A stretch of 64,000 bases of DNA. Origin: Pseudomonas sp. Bout1. Its GTDB lineage: Bacteria > Pseudomonadota > Gammaproteobacteria > Pseudomonadales > Pseudomonadaceae. Positions within the stretch are counted from its first letter, which is position 1; each line of letters opens with the position of its first letter. The notes below the pieces were generated by a model. That model searched no databases. It saw only the letters and a list, made by a program, of their open reading frames with translations, and was not told where the DNA came from. Below, in pieces: positions 8,761 through 18,585 of this stretch. Position numbers and translations under genes: made by a program. The DNA is taken from assembly GCF_034314165.1 (NCBI RefSeq), contig NZ_JAVIWK010000001.1, positions 1,937,001 to 2,001,000 of the forward strand. Reading direction: 5' to 3'.

Positions 8761-8808
8761 AATCAAAAACGGCCTCGCCAATCTTCACTGGCGGGGCCGT
8801 TTTTGATT
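8761..8808 (-). terminator. Rho-independent terminator after the proximal ccoNOQP operon
   Basis: A GC-rich stem (ACGGCCTCGCCA pairing with TGGCGGGGCCGT, with one mismatch) is flanked by A-run and T-run, so it could stop transcription in both directions. It lies 12 bases beyond the ccoP stop. Confidence 0.88.
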
Positions 8809-8819
8809 GCCGCTTTGCC

Positions 8820-9797
8820 TTACTCGGCCTCAGCCGCCTTATCCCCATGGGACAGGCTGTAAACATACGCCGCCAGCAAGTGCACCTTGTCATTGCCCTG
8901 CAACTGCTCCTGCGCAGGCATCTGGCCCTGACGGCCATAACGGATGGTCTGCTGCAGTTGCGCGAAGCTCGAACCGTAGATGAACGCGCCCGGGTGGGTC
9001 AGGTCAGGTGCGCCCATGGCTGGCGTGCCTTTACCCTGCGGGCCATGGCACGCCACGCAGTTGGCGGCGAACAGTTTCTCGCCGTTGGCCACGTCTGCCT
9101 TGGCGCCTTCGGGCAGTTTGCGGCCATCGAGGTTGGTCACCACAAAACCGGCCACATCGGCCACGCCTTGCTCGCCAATGACTTCGGCCCAGGCCGGCAT
9201 CACCGCGTGGCGGCCTTTCATGATGGTTTCCTTGATGGTGGCCGGCTCACCGCCCCAGCGCCAGTCGGCGTCGGTCAGGTTGGGGAAGCCGTAGGCTCCC
9301 TTGGCGTCGGAACCGTGGCACACCGAGCAGTTGGAGGCGAACAGGCGGCCTCCCATCTTCAAGGCTTGCGGGTCCTTGGCGACTTCTTCAATCGGCATCG
9401 CAGCGAACTTGGCGAAGATCGGCCCGAACCGGGCGTCTGACTTGGCCATTTCCTTTTCCCATTCGTGCACGCCGGTCCAGCCGGTCTGGCCGTTGGCAAA
9501 CGGGGTTTGCTTGTCGTTGTCGAGGTAGTTGTAGCCCGGCAGCAGGCCTTTCCAGTTGCCCAGGCCGGGGTACAGCGCCAGGTAACCGAGGGCGAAGATG
9601 ATGGTGCCGACAAACAGCATGAACCACCATTTGGGCAGCGGGTTGTCGTACTCCTCGATGCCGTCGAACGAGTGGCCAACGGTTTCGTCGGTTTGCTCGG
9701 CGCGCTGGCCCTTGCGGGTCGACAGCAGCAGCCAGGTCAGGGCGAAAATGGTACCCAGACTGAGGACTGTGACGTACAGACTCCAGAACGTAGTCAT
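8820..9797 (-). CDS. ccoP1: cbb3 cytochrome c oxidase dihaem subunit CcoP (proximal copy)
   Basis: This 325-residue subunit has an N-terminal helix, a second helix around 57-75 ([17 protein letters not shown]) and two cytochrome c domains in the periplasm. Their haem motifs are CSVCH at 157-161 and CVACH at 247-251. CcoP passes electrons from soluble cytochrome c to CcoO. It overlaps the ccoQ stop by the usual 4 bases and is the last gene of ccoN-O-Q-P. Numbering as copy 1 follows P. aeruginosa, where the copy beside ccoG is 1. It is longer than the distal copy by about ten residues after the second helix. Confidence 0.95.
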   Translation of the reverse strand: MTTFWSLYVTVLSLGTIFALTWLLLSTRKGQRAEQTDETVGHSFDGIEEYDNPLPKWWFMLFVGTIIFALGYLALYPGLGNWKGLLPGYNYLDNDKQTPFANGQTGWTGVHEWEKEMAKSDARFGPIFAKFAAMPIEEVAKDPQALKMGGRLFASNCSVCHGSDAKGAYGFPNLTDADWRWGGEPATIKETIMKGRHAVMPAWAEVIGEQGVADVAGFVVTNLDGRKLPEGAKADVANGEKLFAANCVACHGPQGKGTPAMGAPDLTHPGAFIYGSSFAQLQQTIRYGRQGQMPAQEQLQGNDKVHLLAAYVYSLSHGDKAAEAE

Positions 9798-9979
9798 TCT
9801 TTGTTACTCCTAGACGCTTCTACGACGTGCTTGATGGCTTCGGGATCATCCGCGAAGGGCAGCAAGGTCGCGTCTTCAAACTCCGACTTGCGCTTGGGGC
9901 TGAACACCCACAACGCCAGGCCGATAAAGGCCACCATCACGACAACGGTGCCCAGGCCTCGAATCATCCCGATATCCAT
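9794..9979 (-). CDS. ccoQ1: cbb3 oxidase small subunit CcoQ (proximal copy)
   Basis: This 61-residue single-helix protein (hydrophobic residues about 8-27) has the CcoQ pattern [20 protein letters not shown] followed by FSPKRK. The ATG at 9979 is preferred to an upstream GTG at 9988 because the homologous distal copy starts just before the same IRGLG segment. Its 5' end overlaps ccoO1 and its 3' end overlaps ccoP1, so the operon is tightly coupled. CcoQ stabilises the assembled oxidase. Confidence 0.9.
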   Translation of the reverse strand: MDIGMIRGLGTVVVMVAFIGLALWVFSPKRKSEFEDATLLPFADDPEAIKHVVEASRSNKE

Positions 9980-9984
9980 CCAGA

Positions 9985-10593
9985 TCACCGTTTGCTTTTG
10001 ATGATGGTGCCAAGGCCTTGCAAGTAGGCCACCAGTGCGTCCATTTCGGTCTTGCCCTTCACGGCCGCTGCCGCACCGGCGATGTCTTCGTCGGTGTAAG
10101 GCACGCCCAGGGTGCGCAAGACTTCCATCTTCTTGGCGGTGTCCTTGCCGTCGAGCTTGTTTTCGACCAGGAACGGGTACGCCGGCATTTTCGACTCGGG
10201 CACCACGTTGCGCGGGTTGTACAAGTGCGCACGCTGCCAGTCATCGGAGTAACGCCCGCCCACCCGGGCCAGGTCCGGGCCGGTACGCTTGGAACCCCAC
10301 AGGAACGGGTGGTCCCACACGCTTTCGCCGGCGACCGAGTAGTGGCCGTAGCGTTCGGTTTCGGCACGGAACGGACGGATCATCTGCGAGTGGCAGCCCA
10401 CACAACCGTTGGCGATGTAGACGTCGCGGCCTTCCAGTTCAAGGGCGGTGCGCGGCTTCATGCCTTCCACCGGCTTGTTGGTCACGTCCTGGAAAAACAG
10501 CGGAACGATCTGGGTCAGGCCACCGATACTCACGGCGATGACCATGAAGAAGGCCAGCAGGCCGATATTTTTCTCGACTACTTCATGCTTCAT
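9985..10593 (-). CDS. ccoO1: cbb3 cytochrome c oxidase monohaem subunit CcoO (proximal copy)
   Basis: This 202-residue membrane-anchored cytochrome c starts at MKHEVVEKN; the upstream in-frame extension overlaps ccoN out of frame and is rejected. One N-terminal helix (about 9-29) is followed by the haem motif CVGCH at 64-68 and the conserved [13 protein letters not shown]. Its ATG overlaps the ccoN stop in an ATGA junction (10590-10595 region). CcoO relays electrons from CcoP to the catalytic subunit. Confidence 0.95.
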   Translation of the reverse strand: MKHEVVEKNIGLLAFFMVIAVSIGGLTQIVPLFFQDVTNKPVEGMKPRTALELEGRDVYIANGCVGCHSQMIRPFRAETERYGHYSVAGESVWDHPFLWGSKRTGPDLARVGGRYSDDWQRAHLYNPRNVVPESKMPAYPFLVENKLDGKDTAKKMEVLRTLGVPYTDEDIAGAAAAVKGKTEMDALVAYLQGLGTIIKSKR

Positions 10594-12035
10594 CAGTGAG
10601 CTCCCACAACGGCGATCTTGGTAGCGGCTTCGGCTTCTACAGGGTCGGACGCACGCACCGTGCGCCACACGTTGTAGGCCATGAACAGCATGCCGCTGGC
10701 AAAGATCGCACCGCCCAGGGCGCGCACGATGTAACCCGGATGGCTGGCTTGCAGCCCTTCGACGAAGGAGTAGGTGAGGGTGCCGTCATCGTTGATCGCA
10801 CGCCACATCAGGCCCTGGGTGATGCCGTTGACCCACATCGAGGCGATGTAGAGCACGGTGCCGATGGTGGCCAGCCAGAAGTGCGTGTTGATCAGGCTGA
10901 CGCTGTGCATCTGCGCACGGCCGAAGAGTTTCGGGATCATGTGGTACAGCGCGCCGATGGAGATCATCGCCACCCAACCCAGCGCCCCGGCGTGTACGTG
11001 GCCGATGGTCCAGTCGGTGTAGTGGGACAGCGAGTTGACGGTCTTGATGGCCATCATCGGGCCTTCAAAGGTCGACATGCCGTAGAACGCCAGCGAAACC
11101 ACGAGGAAGCGCAGGATCGGGTCGGTGCGCAATTTATGCCAGGCGCCCGAGAGGGTCATCATGCCGTTGATCATGCCGCCCCAGCTCGGGGCCAGCAGGA
11201 TGATCGACATCGCCATGCCCAACGACTGGGCCCAGTCCGGCAATGCGGTGTAGTGCAGGTGGTGCGGGCCGGCCCAGATGTACAGGGTGATCAGCGCCCA
11301 GAAGTGCACGATGGACAGGCGATAGGAGTAGATCGGACGCTCGGCCTGTTTCGGCACGAAGTAGTACATCATCCCCAGGAAGCCGGTGGTGAGGAAGAAG
11401 CCCACGGCGTTGTGGCCGTACCACCACTGGATCATTGCATCCGTCGCGCCGGCGTAGGCCGAGTAGGACTTGAAGAAGCTCACTGGCAGGGACGCGTGGT
11501 TGACGATGTGCAGCATCGCCGTCACCAGGATAAATGCCCCGTAGAACCAGTTACCGACGTAGATGTGCTTGGTCTTGCGCTTGACGATGGTGCCGAAGAA
11601 CACCACGGCGTAGGTCACCCAGACAATCGCCAGCAAAATGGCGATCGGCCATTCCAGCTCGGCGTATTCCTTGGTGGTGGTGTAGCCCAGCGGCAGGGTG
11701 ACGATTGCGCCAACGATGACCGCTTGCCAGCCCCAGAAGGTAAAGGCCGCCAATGCATCGGAAATCAGTCGCGTTTGGCAGGTTCGCTGCACGACGTAGT
11801 AAGAAGTGGCAAACAATGCACATCCACCGAAGGCGAAAATCACCAGGTTGGTGTGCAACGGGCGCAGGCGTCCAAAGGTCGTCCATGGCAGGCCAAAATT
11901 CAACTCTGGCCAAACCAGTTGCGAGGCAATGAAAACGCCGAGCCCCATGCCAAGGATCCCCCAGACCACCGTCATGATGGCGAACTGGCGGACTACCTTA
12001 TAGTTATAAGCAGTCGGACTGATTGCTGTGCTCAT
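10593..12035 (-). CDS. ccoN1: cbb3 cytochrome c oxidase catalytic subunit CcoN (proximal copy)
   Basis: This 480-residue subunit has about twelve membrane helices and reduces oxygen at a haem b3-CuB centre with high affinity. Haem-copper oxidase features are visible: an early haem-ligand His in [13 protein letters not shown], the GHNAVGFF helix, [13 protein letters not shown], and the late [11 protein letters not shown]. The start at 12035 ([15 protein letters not shown]) is chosen over a reading 24 codons longer, because the distal copy begins at the same place. A one-mismatch Anr box lies about 90 bases upstream at 12119. It is the first gene of ccoNOQP1. Confidence 0.96.
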   Translation of the reverse strand: MSTAISPTAYNYKVVRQFAIMTVVWGILGMGLGVFIASQLVWPELNFGLPWTTFGRLRPLHTNLVIFAFGGCALFATSYYVVQRTCQTRLISDALAAFTFWGWQAVIVGAIVTLPLGYTTTKEYAELEWPIAILLAIVWVTYAVVFFGTIVKRKTKHIYVGNWFYGAFILVTAMLHIVNHASLPVSFFKSYSAYAGATDAMIQWWYGHNAVGFFLTTGFLGMMYYFVPKQAERPIYSYRLSIVHFWALITLYIWAGPHHLHYTALPDWAQSLGMAMSIILLAPSWGGMINGMMTLSGAWHKLRTDPILRFLVVSLAFYGMSTFEGPMMAIKTVNSLSHYTDWTIGHVHAGALGWVAMISIGALYHMIPKLFGRAQMHSVSLINTHFWLATIGTVLYIASMWVNGITQGLMWRAINDDGTLTYSFVEGLQASHPGYIVRALGGAIFASGMLFMAYNVWRTVRASDPVEAEAATKIAVVGAH

Positions 12036-12118
12036 TCTAAGGTTCCACGGTTTAGTTTTTTTATAGGGTGAAAATCGGTCGCAAGTATGGAGAAAGCAAG
12101 ATTCCATTGCAACGCAAG

Positions 12119-12132
12119 GTGACCTGCGTCAA
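12119..12132. promoter_or_regulatory. Candidate Anr box upstream of proximal ccoN
   Basis: GTGACCTGCGTCAA reads TTGACGCAGGTCAC on the gene strand, one mismatch from TTGAC-N4-GTCAA. Its centre is about 90 bases from the ccoN1 start. A weaker box than at the distal operon would fit a copy expressed at a basal level in air. Confidence 0.65.
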
Positions 12133-12463
12133 TGCGTTCCACACCAGATTCTGCGCCCTTTCCATGTTTGGCGTAAGGACAAAATACAGGGTTAAAAGCT
12201 GACGACTTGGACAGGATTTTAGAGGGGTCGAAGGTACTTGTAACTAGGTGTGTGTAAACAAGTGGCCCGGACGACGAATGGTCAGTGGCACGACAGCCGG
12301 TAAGTACCTGCCTTTGCGCCTGTCATCGAGCAGAAATGTTTCAACCCATCGAGTGCAAGTCGGCCGTCGACCGGCCCATGCCGGCCCACTGTGAAAACAA
12401 GCGTAGACCCGAATGGCAGGAGGGGAAAGTCAACGATCGGATGGGTGCGACAATGGGTCGCAA

Positions 12464-12494
12464 AAAAGCCGCGCCTGAATCAGGCGCGGCTTTT
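12464..12494 (-). terminator. Rho-independent terminator after the distal ccoNOQP operon
   Basis: AAAAGCCGCGCCTGA and TCAGGCGCGGCTTTT form a near-perfect inverted repeat with a very short loop and flanking A/T runs. It starts 14 bases past the ccoP2 stop. Confidence 0.93.
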
Positions 12495-12507
12495 GGGTGG
12501 TGCGCGA

Positions 12508-13455
12508 TTACTCGGTTCGGCTGTCGGGCGTTGCGCCGTCGGCGTTATGGGACAGGCTGTAAACGTACGCGGCCAGCAGGTGCACCTTGTCATTGCCCTG
12601 CAGCACCTCCTGCGCTGGCATCTGGCCTTGGCGGCCATGACGTATGGTTTGCTGCAACTGCGCCAGGCTGGTGCCGTAGATAAAACCGCCTGGCTGCGTG
12701 AGGTTCGGCGCACCCATGGCTTCCATCCCATGGCCTTGGGGGCCGTGGCACGCTACGCAGGTCGTGTTGAATGCCACTTGGCCCGCCGCGACATCGGCGG
12801 TGCTGTCAGCCGGTAACGGCAGGCCTGCCAGTTCATGGCGCACGTAGGCGGCGACGTTCTTCACACCGTCCTCACCGAGGATCTCACCCCAAGCCGGCAT
12901 CGCTGCATGACGGCCATTCATGATGGTCATCTTGATTGCATCGGCCGAACCGCCCCAGCGCCAGATGTTGTCCGCCAGGTTCGGGAAGCCATAGGCGCCC
13001 TTGGCATCCGAGCCGTGGCACACCGCGCAGTTGGAGGCAAACAGGCGTCCGCCCATTTTCAGCGCTTGCGGGTCCTTGGCCACTTCTTCCACGGGCATGG
13101 CCGCGAATTTGGCGAAGATCGGCCCGAACTTGGTGTCGGCCTTGGCCATTTCCTTGTCCCACTCCTTGGCCGAGGTCCAGCCGTCTTCATAGCCCGGCAG
13201 CACGCCTTTCCAGTTGCCCAGGCCCGGGTAGAGGATCAGGTAGCCGACGGCAAACACCAGCGTGCCGGCGAACAGCATGAACCACCATTGCGGCAGCGGG
13301 TTGTCGTATTCCTCGATCCCGTCGAAGGCGTGGCCCATCGTCTGGTCGACGCTGCCCTTGGTCTCGCCCTTGCGGGTGCCGATCAACAGCCAGGTCAGGC
13401 CGATCAGGCTGCCCAGGGTCAGTACACAGATCCATGTACTCCAAAAGGTAGTCAT
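12508..13455 (-). CDS. ccoP2: cbb3 cytochrome c oxidase dihaem subunit CcoP (distal copy)
   Basis: This 315-residue paralogue of the proximal CcoP has the same layout: two N-terminal membrane helices (about 5-25 and 57-76) and two cytochrome c domains with CAVCH at 143-147 and CVACH at 233-237. Compared with copy 1 it lacks about ten residues around position 91 and diverges most in the linker between haem domains and at the C-terminus (GATPDSRTE). It overlaps ccoQ2 by 4 bases and is followed by a strong terminator. It feeds electrons to CcoO in the second cbb3 isoform. Confidence 0.95.
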   Translation of the reverse strand: MTTFWSTWICVLTLGSLIGLTWLLIGTRKGETKGSVDQTMGHAFDGIEEYDNPLPQWWFMLFAGTLVFAVGYLILYPGLGNWKGVLPGYEDGWTSAKEWDKEMAKADTKFGPIFAKFAAMPVEEVAKDPQALKMGGRLFASNCAVCHGSDAKGAYGFPNLADNIWRWGGSADAIKMTIMNGRHAAMPAWGEILGEDGVKNVAAYVRHELAGLPLPADSTADVAAGQVAFNTTCVACHGPQGHGMEAMGAPNLTQPGGFIYGTSLAQLQQTIRHGRQGQMPAQEVLQGNDKVHLLAAYVYSLSHNADGATPDSRTE

Positions 13456-13658
13456 GGCCGGTTGCTCCTTGTTGCAGGCTCTTCTTGAGCGTCGGGGGTG
13501 GGCGGTAGTGGCTCATCGGCAAACGGCAGCAGGCACGCCTCGGCGAACTCCGCATTGCGCCGGGAGTTGAACACCCACAGCGACAGGCCGATAAAGGCGA
13601 TGGCCACGACCAGCGTGCCGAGGCCGCGGATGGTTCCAGCATCGAATTCAAATCCCAT
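13452..13658 (-). CDS. ccoQ2: cbb3 oxidase small subunit CcoQ (distal copy)
   Basis: This 68-residue single-helix protein begins [15 protein letters not shown], with a hydrophobic stretch at about 12-31, and then a charged, Pro/Glu-rich cytoplasmic tail ([15 protein letters not shown]). It starts 3 bases after the ccoO2 stop and its end overlaps ccoP2. It matches the proximal copy around the helix and FNSRR/FSPKR junction but differs in the tail. Confidence 0.9.
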   Translation of the reverse strand: MGFEFDAGTIRGLGTLVVAIAFIGLSLWVFNSRRNAEFAEACLLPFADEPLPPTPDAQEEPATRSNRP

Positions 13659-13661
13659 GGC

Positions 13662-14270
13662 TCACCTCTTGCTCTTGATGGCAGTGCCGAGCACTTGCAG
13701 GTAAGAAACCAGCGCGTCCATCTCGGTCTTGCCCTTGAGGGTGGCCACGGCGCCGGCGATGTCGTCGTCGGTGTACGGCACGCCCAGGGTGCGCATCACC
13801 TTAAGCTTGGTCTCGGTGTGGCTGCTGTCGACCGGGGCGGTGACCAGCCATGGGTACGCCGGCATCTTCGATTCCGGCACCACATTGCGCGGGTTGTACA
13901 AGTGCGCGCGGTGCCAGTCGTCCGAGTAGCGTGCGCCAACACGGGCCAGGTCCGGCCCGGTGCGCTTGGAACCCCACAGGAACGGGTGATCCCATACGCT
14001 TTCACCGGCCACCGAGTAGTGGCCGTAGCGCTCGGTTTCGGCGCGGAACGGGCGGATCATCTGCGAGTGGCACTGTACGCAGCCTTCGCGGATGTAAATG
14101 TCGCGGCCTTCCAGTTGCAGCGCGGTGTAGGGCTTCATGCCTTCCACCGGCTTGTTGGTCACGTCCTGGAAGAACAGTGGCACGATCTGGGTCAGGCCGC
14201 CGATGCTCACGGCGAGCACCATCAGCAGCATCAGCAGGCCGACGTTCTTTTCAATGGTTTCGTGTTTCAT
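13662..14270 (-). CDS. ccoO2: cbb3 cytochrome c oxidase monohaem subunit CcoO (distal copy)
   Basis: This 202-residue membrane-anchored cytochrome c has an N-terminal helix and the haem motif CVQCH at 64-68. The second of two adjacent ATGs (14270) is taken as the start because GAGGAG lies 6 bases upstream of it. It is very like the proximal CcoO except at the haem motif (CVQCH against CVGCH) and in the 130-150 region. It follows ccoN2 by 10 bases. Confidence 0.95.
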   Translation of the reverse strand: MKHETIEKNVGLLMLLMVLAVSIGGLTQIVPLFFQDVTNKPVEGMKPYTALQLEGRDIYIREGCVQCHSQMIRPFRAETERYGHYSVAGESVWDHPFLWGSKRTGPDLARVGARYSDDWHRAHLYNPRNVVPESKMPAYPWLVTAPVDSSHTETKLKVMRTLGVPYTDDDIAGAVATLKGKTEMDALVSYLQVLGTAIKSKR

Positions 14271-14280
14271 CATCGACTCC

Positions 14281-15705
14281 TCAGGCCATCTGCGCCGCAG
14301 CGGCGACTTCGGCGGGTTGTGCCGAACGCACGGTGCGCCAAGTGTTGTAAGCCATCAGGAGCATGCCGCTGAGGAAGATCGCCCCGCCCACCAGCCGCAC
14401 GATGAAGCCTGGGTGGCTGGCCACCAGGGTTTCGACGAAGGAGTAGGTCAAGGTGCCGTCTTCGTTGACTGCACGCCACATCAGGCCCTGGGCGATGCCG
14501 TTGACCCACATCGAGGCGATGTAGAGCACGGTGCCGATGGTGGCCAGCCAGAAGTGCGCGTTGATCAGGCCGAGGCTGTACATCTGCTCGCGACCGAAGA
14601 TCTTCGGGATCATGTGGTACAGCGCGCCGATGGAAATCATCGCCACCCAACCCAGCGCCCCGGCGTGTACGTGGCCGATGGTCCAGTCGGTGTAGTGGGA
14701 GAGCGCGTTGACCGTCTTGATGGCCATCATCGGCCCTTCGAAGGTCGACATGCCGTAGAACGCCAGGGACACCACCAAAAAGCGCAGGATCGGGTCGCTG
14801 CGCAACTTATGCCAGGCACCCGACAAGGTCATCATGCCGTTGATCATCCCGCCCCAGCTCGGCGCCAGCAGCACCAGCGACATCACCATGCCCAACGACT
14901 GCGCCCAGTCCGGCAACGCGGTGTAGTGCAAGTGGTGCGGGCCGGCCCAGATGTACAGGGTAATCAGTGCCCAGAAGTGCACGATGGACAGGCGATAGGA
15001 ATACACCGGGCGTTCGGCCTGTTTTGGCACGAAGTAGTACATCATCCCGAGGAAGCCTGCGGTGAGGAAAAAGCCTACCGCGTTATGCCCATACCACCAC
15101 TGCACCATGGCATCTGTCGCACCGCCGTAGGCCGAGTAGGACTTGGTCCAGCTCACCGGCAGGGACGCGTGGTTGACAATGTGCAGAATGGCCACGGTGA
15201 TGATGAATGCACCGAAAAACCAGTTACCCACGTAGATGTGCTTGGTCTTGCGCTTCATCACCGTGCCAAAGAACACCACGCCGTAGGCCACCCAGACGAC
15301 GGCGATGAGGATGGCGATCGGCCATTCCAGCTCGGCGTATTCCTTGGAGGTGGTGTAGCCCAGCGGCAAACTGATCGCGGCCAGCACAATCACCAATTGC
15401 CAGCCCCAGAAGCAGAACTGGGCGATCCTGGGTGCAAACAGTTGCGTCTGGCAGGTGCGTTGCACCGAGTAGAAGGAGCTGGCAAACAGTGCGCAACCGC
15501 CAAAGGCGAAGATCACCGCGTTGGTGTGCAGCGGGCGCAAGCGGCCGAAACTGGTCCAGGGCAAATTGAAGTTGAGTTCGGGCCATACCAACTGGGCAGC
15601 GAGAAAAACCCCGAGCCCCATGCCGACGATGCCCCACACCACCGTCATAATGGCGAATTGGCGGACCACCTTGTAGTTATAGGCGGTACTTAAAGTAGTG
15701 TTCAT
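14281..15705 (-). CDS. ccoN2: cbb3 cytochrome c oxidase catalytic subunit CcoN (distal copy)
   Basis: This 474-residue twelve-helix haem-copper oxidase subunit is closely related to the proximal copy. The first haem ligand in [21 protein letters not shown], and [11 protein letters not shown] are all present. The start [14 protein letters not shown] was chosen by alignment to copy 1; the longer reading begins inside the divergent gene. A perfect Anr box (15810-15823) lies about 110 bases upstream, so this isoform is expected to rise when oxygen falls. It leads ccoN-O-Q-P in the same order as the other copy. Confidence 0.96.
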   Translation of the reverse strand: MNTTLSTAYNYKVVRQFAIMTVVWGIVGMGLGVFLAAQLVWPELNFNLPWTSFGRLRPLHTNAVIFAFGGCALFASSFYSVQRTCQTQLFAPRIAQFCFWGWQLVIVLAAISLPLGYTTSKEYAELEWPIAILIAVVWVAYGVVFFGTVMKRKTKHIYVGNWFFGAFIITVAILHIVNHASLPVSWTKSYSAYGGATDAMVQWWYGHNAVGFFLTAGFLGMMYYFVPKQAERPVYSYRLSIVHFWALITLYIWAGPHHLHYTALPDWAQSLGMVMSLVLLAPSWGGMINGMMTLSGAWHKLRSDPILRFLVVSLAFYGMSTFEGPMMAIKTVNALSHYTDWTIGHVHAGALGWVAMISIGALYHMIPKIFGREQMYSLGLINAHFWLATIGTVLYIASMWVNGIAQGLMWRAVNEDGTLTYSFVETLVASHPGFIVRLVGGAIFLSGMLLMAYNTWRTVRSAQPAEVAAAAQMA

Positions 15706-15784
15706 GGTTCCCCATCCACGGTTCAACCCAAGCAAATGCGGCACTTGGGCTGGAGTTATAGGCAGACTAAAAAGCGAGGCAAGC

Positions 15785-16477
15785 ATGGGCAAAGAGCACA
15801 AGGCCAGTATTGACGGGGATCAATGGGCGCAGTGTGTGCGGGAACACGGCTGGTTGTGGGATGTCGCCACAGGGTCTATCGCGCGTACGCCCGTGACACT
15901 GATCCTGGCCCACGGTGCGGGTGCGCCGATGGACTCTGGATTTATGAGCGACATGGCTGCACGCCTTGCCGGGCATGGCGTGAACGTGTTGCGCTTCGAA
16001 TTTGCGTACATGGCCCAGCGCCGTGTGGACGGCGGCAAACGTCCGCCGAACCCGGCTCCGAAACTGCTGGATTGCTGGCGTGAGGTGTATGCCCAGGTGC
16101 GACGTCATGTCGCTGGGAAACTGGCGGTTGGCGGCAAGTCGATGGGCGGGCGAATGGCCAGTTTAGTGGCGGATGAATTGGGCGCGGACGCGCTGGTGTG
16201 CCTGGGTTATCCGTTCTATGCGGTGGGCAAACCGGAGAAACCAAGGACTGAGCACTTGGCGGGGTTGAAGACGCCGACGTTGATCGTGCAGGGCGAACGG
16301 GATGCGCTGGGCAATCGGGCGGCGGTGCAAGGGTATGTGTTGTCGCAGGCCATCGAGGTGCTGTGGCTGGTGGCGGGGGATCACGACTTGAAGCCGTTGA
16401 AGGCTTCGGGGTTCAGTCATGAGCAGCATCTGGAGGCTGCGGCGGTGAAGGTCTCAAGCTTTCTTGCTGGCCTTTAG
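15785..16477 (+). CDS. KANL3/Tex30-type alpha/beta hydrolase
   Basis: This 230-residue protein belongs to the small alpha/beta-hydrolase family with [16 protein letters not shown] near 39-54. The catalytic triad is visible as S119 in GGKSMGGR, D173 in QGERDALG and H200 in AGDHDLKP. There is no signal peptide, so it is probably cytoplasmic; its substrate is unknown. ATG 15785 has GAGG 6 bases upstream; a GTG at 15836 is an alternative without a good ribosome site. It is divergent from ccoN2, whose Anr box falls inside codons 9-13 of this gene. A REP pair follows its stop. Confidence 0.88.
   Translation: MGKEHKASIDGDQWAQCVREHGWLWDVATGSIARTPVTLILAHGAGAPMDSGFMSDMAARLAGHGVNVLRFEFAYMAQRRVDGGKRPPNPAPKLLDCWREVYAQVRRHVAGKLAVGGKSMGGRMASLVADELGADALVCLGYPFYAVGKPEKPRTEHLAGLKTPTLIVQGERDALGNRAAVQGYVLSQAIEVLWLVAGDHDLKPLKASGFSHEQHLEAAAVKVSSFLAGL
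15810..15823. promoter_or_regulatory. Anr box upstream of distal ccoN (perfect match, inside the divergent coding region)
   Basis: TTGACGGGGATCAA matches TTGAY-N4-RTCAA exactly. Its centre is about 111 bases from the ccoN2 start codon. It lies within the first codons of the divergent hydrolase gene, so bound Anr could also hinder that gene. The site is seen directly; its action is inferred. Confidence 0.8.
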
Positions 16478-16482
16478 GGCCT

Positions 16483-16554
16483 CATCGCAGGCAAGCCAGC
16501 TCCCACATTTTGATGTGTGAACACCGTCGAATGTGGGAGCTGGCTTGCCTGCGA
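16483..16554. repeat. REP-type inverted-repeat pair between the hydrolase gene and aer
   Basis: Arms ATCGCAGGCAAGCCAGCTCCCAC (16483-16505) and its reverse complement (16532-16554) flank a 26-base loop. This is the AGCTGGCTTGCCTGCGAT variant of the Pseudomonas REP. It lies between two convergent genes and may act as a transcription stop for both. Confidence 0.92.
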
Positions 16555-16561
16555 TAGCGAT

Positions 16562-18127
16562 CTATCGGTTAAACCGCTCTACCAGCGAATACTGGGTATT
16601 GGCCGTGTGCGTCAGCTCTTCACTCAACTGCGCCGAGTTCAACGCCTGTTCCGACGTCTGATCCGCCAGCAGCGCAATCGTGCTGATGTTACGGCTGATC
16701 TCTTCGGCCACCGAGCTTTGCTCTTCGGTCGCCGCCGCGATCTGCGCCGTCATGTCGGTGATGTGCGCCACCGCCTCACTGATCCCCACCAGTGCCTGGT
16801 CCGCTTCCATTACCCGCGCCACACCTTCTTCCGCCTGGCGGTGCCCGGCGTCCATGGTTTGTACGGCGGCATTGGCCGTCTGCTGCAGCTTGGCGATCAG
16901 TGCGTGAATCTGCCCGGTAGACTCGCTGGTGCGCTGGGCCAATTGCCGCACTTCGTCTGCCACCACCGCAAACCCACGGCCCATCTCACCGGCACGGGCC
17001 GCTTCAATGGCCGCGTTCAGTGCCAGCAGGTTGGTCTGGTCGGCGATGCCCTTGATCACATCCACCACACCGCCGATTTCGTCACTGTCCTTGGCCAGTT
17101 GGGTCACGGTCGCGCCGGTTTCGCCCACGGCCACTGACAGGCGCTGAATCGCCTCGCGGGTTTCGCCAGCGATATCACGGCCGCGCCCGGTCAGGCGATT
17201 GGCTTCCTGGGTGGCATCGGCAGTACGTTGCACGTGGCTGGCGACTTCCTGAGTCGTCGCGGCCATTTGATTGACTGCCGTGGCCACTTGCTCGGTCTCG
17301 ACACGCTGGCGCTCAAGACCGCTGGAGCTGTTGTGCGCCAGGGTATTGGACTGCGCCGCCTGGGCGTTGAGGTGTTCGGCCGTGTCCTGCAGGCGCGTCA
17401 GGCACGTCTTCAAGCGTGCCTCCTGGCTGAGGATCGACATCTCCAGGCGCGCCTGGGCGCCGCGGCTGTCGGTGTACATCTGTGCGATCAACGGGTCGGA
17501 CGTGGTCTGCTCTGCCAGGCGCAGCAAACGCTTGAGCCCGCGCTGTTGCCAGCTCAGGCCGAGCAGGCCCAGCGGCACCGACAGCGCGGCGGCCAAGGCA
17601 AAGCCCCAGTGCGAGTCCAGCCATACACCGATCAGGAAGCCCAACTGGCTGACCAGGATAAACGGCAGCCAGTCCTGCAACACCGGCAGCCACTTGTCAC
17701 TGCTCGGGATGGCCGACTTGCCCTGGTTGATGCGTTGGTAGAGCGCCTCGGCACGGCGGATCTGCTCGGCGGTGGGCTTGACCCGCACCGACTCATAGCC
17801 GATCACCTGATTGCCGTCGAAGACCGGTGTCACATAGGCGTTGACCCAATAGTGATCACCGCTCTTGCAGCGGTTCTTGACGATGCCCATCCATGGCAAG
17901 CCTTGTTTGAGCGTGGACCACATGTGTGCGAACACTGCCGCCGGAACATCCGGATGACGAACCAGATTGTGCGGGGCACGCAACAGTTCGTCATGGGAAA
18001 ACCCACTGATTTCGACGAAGGCGTCGTTGCAGTAGGTGATCACGCCTTTGGCATCCGTGGTGGAGATCAACCGTTGCTGAGCGGGGAAGGTACGTTCGCG
18101 CTGGGTAACGGGTTGGTTATTACGCAT
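16562..18127 (-). CDS. aer: Aerotaxis receptor (PAS-containing methyl-accepting chemotaxis protein)
   Basis: This 521-residue receptor steers swimming by redox or oxygen state. Residues about 15-125 are a PAS domain of the FAD-binding Aer type, with NLVRHPDVP and a [18 protein letters not shown] core. A membrane hairpin at about 145-195 follows ([18 protein letters not shown] and then [16 protein letters not shown]). The cytoplasmic signalling domain carries the highly conserved hairpin tip [20 protein letters not shown]. No C-terminal receptor-binding pentapeptide for methyltransferase is seen. It lies next to the cbb3 genes, as in P. aeruginosa. No Anr box was found in its upstream region. 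Confidence 0.93.
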   Translation of the reverse strand: MRNNQPVTQRERTFPAQQRLISTTDAKGVITYCNDAFVEISGFSHDELLRAPHNLVRHPDVPAAVFAHMWSTLKQGLPWMGIVKNRCKSGDHYWVNAYVTPVFDGNQVIGYESVRVKPTAEQIRRAEALYQRINQGKSAIPSSDKWLPVLQDWLPFILVSQLGFLIGVWLDSHWGFALAAALSVPLGLLGLSWQQRGLKRLLRLAEQTTSDPLIAQMYTDSRGAQARLEMSILSQEARLKTCLTRLQDTAEHLNAQAAQSNTLAHNSSSGLERQRVETEQVATAVNQMAATTQEVASHVQRTADATQEANRLTGRGRDIAGETREAIQRLSVAVGETGATVTQLAKDSDEIGGVVDVIKGIADQTNLLALNAAIEAARAGEMGRGFAVVADEVRQLAQRTSESTGQIHALIAKLQQTANAAVQTMDAGHRQAEEGVARVMEADQALVGISEAVAHITDMTAQIAAATEEQSSVAEEISRNISTIALLADQTSEQALNSAQLSEELTHTANTQYSLVERFNR

Positions 18128-18585
18128 GAGTTTTCAATCCGCAAGGCTTTGATGGGTTGTCGGCCGCATTCGGAAATTATTGAAGTAAATTTTTCCAATT
18201 GAGGGGGTGATTGGCCATGGCTCTTTTTTGGTGCAAAAGGGCGTTGAAAGCACTTGCATACCGAGGCTAAAAAAGTAAGCGGGTTGATTGCACTATTTGT
18301 AAGTCGATGTGTCTGTATTCAATACGATAAGCCAACTTTCATGGGCCGGATGGTTTTCCATCTGAACGAGTGTCGTTTCACACATAAATACCATCAGCTG
18401 ACAAATCTACGACTACGCTGGTAAGAAAATTGACATGGTTTTCTGCTAGATAACTTTGCGCCCTTGCGTTTGGGCGCGTTGGGGGCCAGGGAGGCCCTGA
18501 GTCACATTTGCGCGAGCCTGCCGCTTTGAGCTGGCACAAACCTCGGTTCGAAAATGATGTGGTACCTCATTAAAGGGAGTAGAGC
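18128..18585. other. Intergenic region and probable leader of the polysaccharide operon
   Basis: This 458-base gap between divergent aer and the polysaccharide genes is A/T-rich over 18170-18450. It contains a possible -35 element TTGACA at 18430-18435, then two compact inverted repeats: GCGCCC/GGGCGC (18458-18477) and GGGCC/GGCCC (18483-18497). No JUMPstart or ops sequence (GGCGGTAGCGT) was found, and there is no credible gene. Confidence 0.5.
18430..18460 (+). promoter_or_regulatory. Possible promoter of the polysaccharide operon
   Basis: TTGACA at 18430-18435 is a perfect sigma-70 -35 element. A T/A-rich GATAACTT stretch follows at about the right place, but the spacing to a good -10 hexamer is short (13-15 bases). 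It is the best candidate in the gap, and it is weak. Confidence 0.3.

Larger units (their letters stand above)
12036..12507. other. Intergenic region between the two cbb3 operons
   Basis: This 472-base gap separates the tail of the distal operon from the start of the proximal one. It contains the distal operon's terminator (12464-12494) and the candidate Anr box for proximal ccoN (12119-12132). The stretch 12140-12460 shows no credible gene; the ORFs there lack ribosome sites and conserved features. Confidence 0.7.

Noticed and set aside
18128..18585. Search for an Anr box before aer and an ops/JUMPstart element before the polysaccharide genes
   Set aside because: TTGATTGCAC and TTGACATGGT start like Anr boxes but lack the second half. 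No GGCGGTAGCGT sequence is present.
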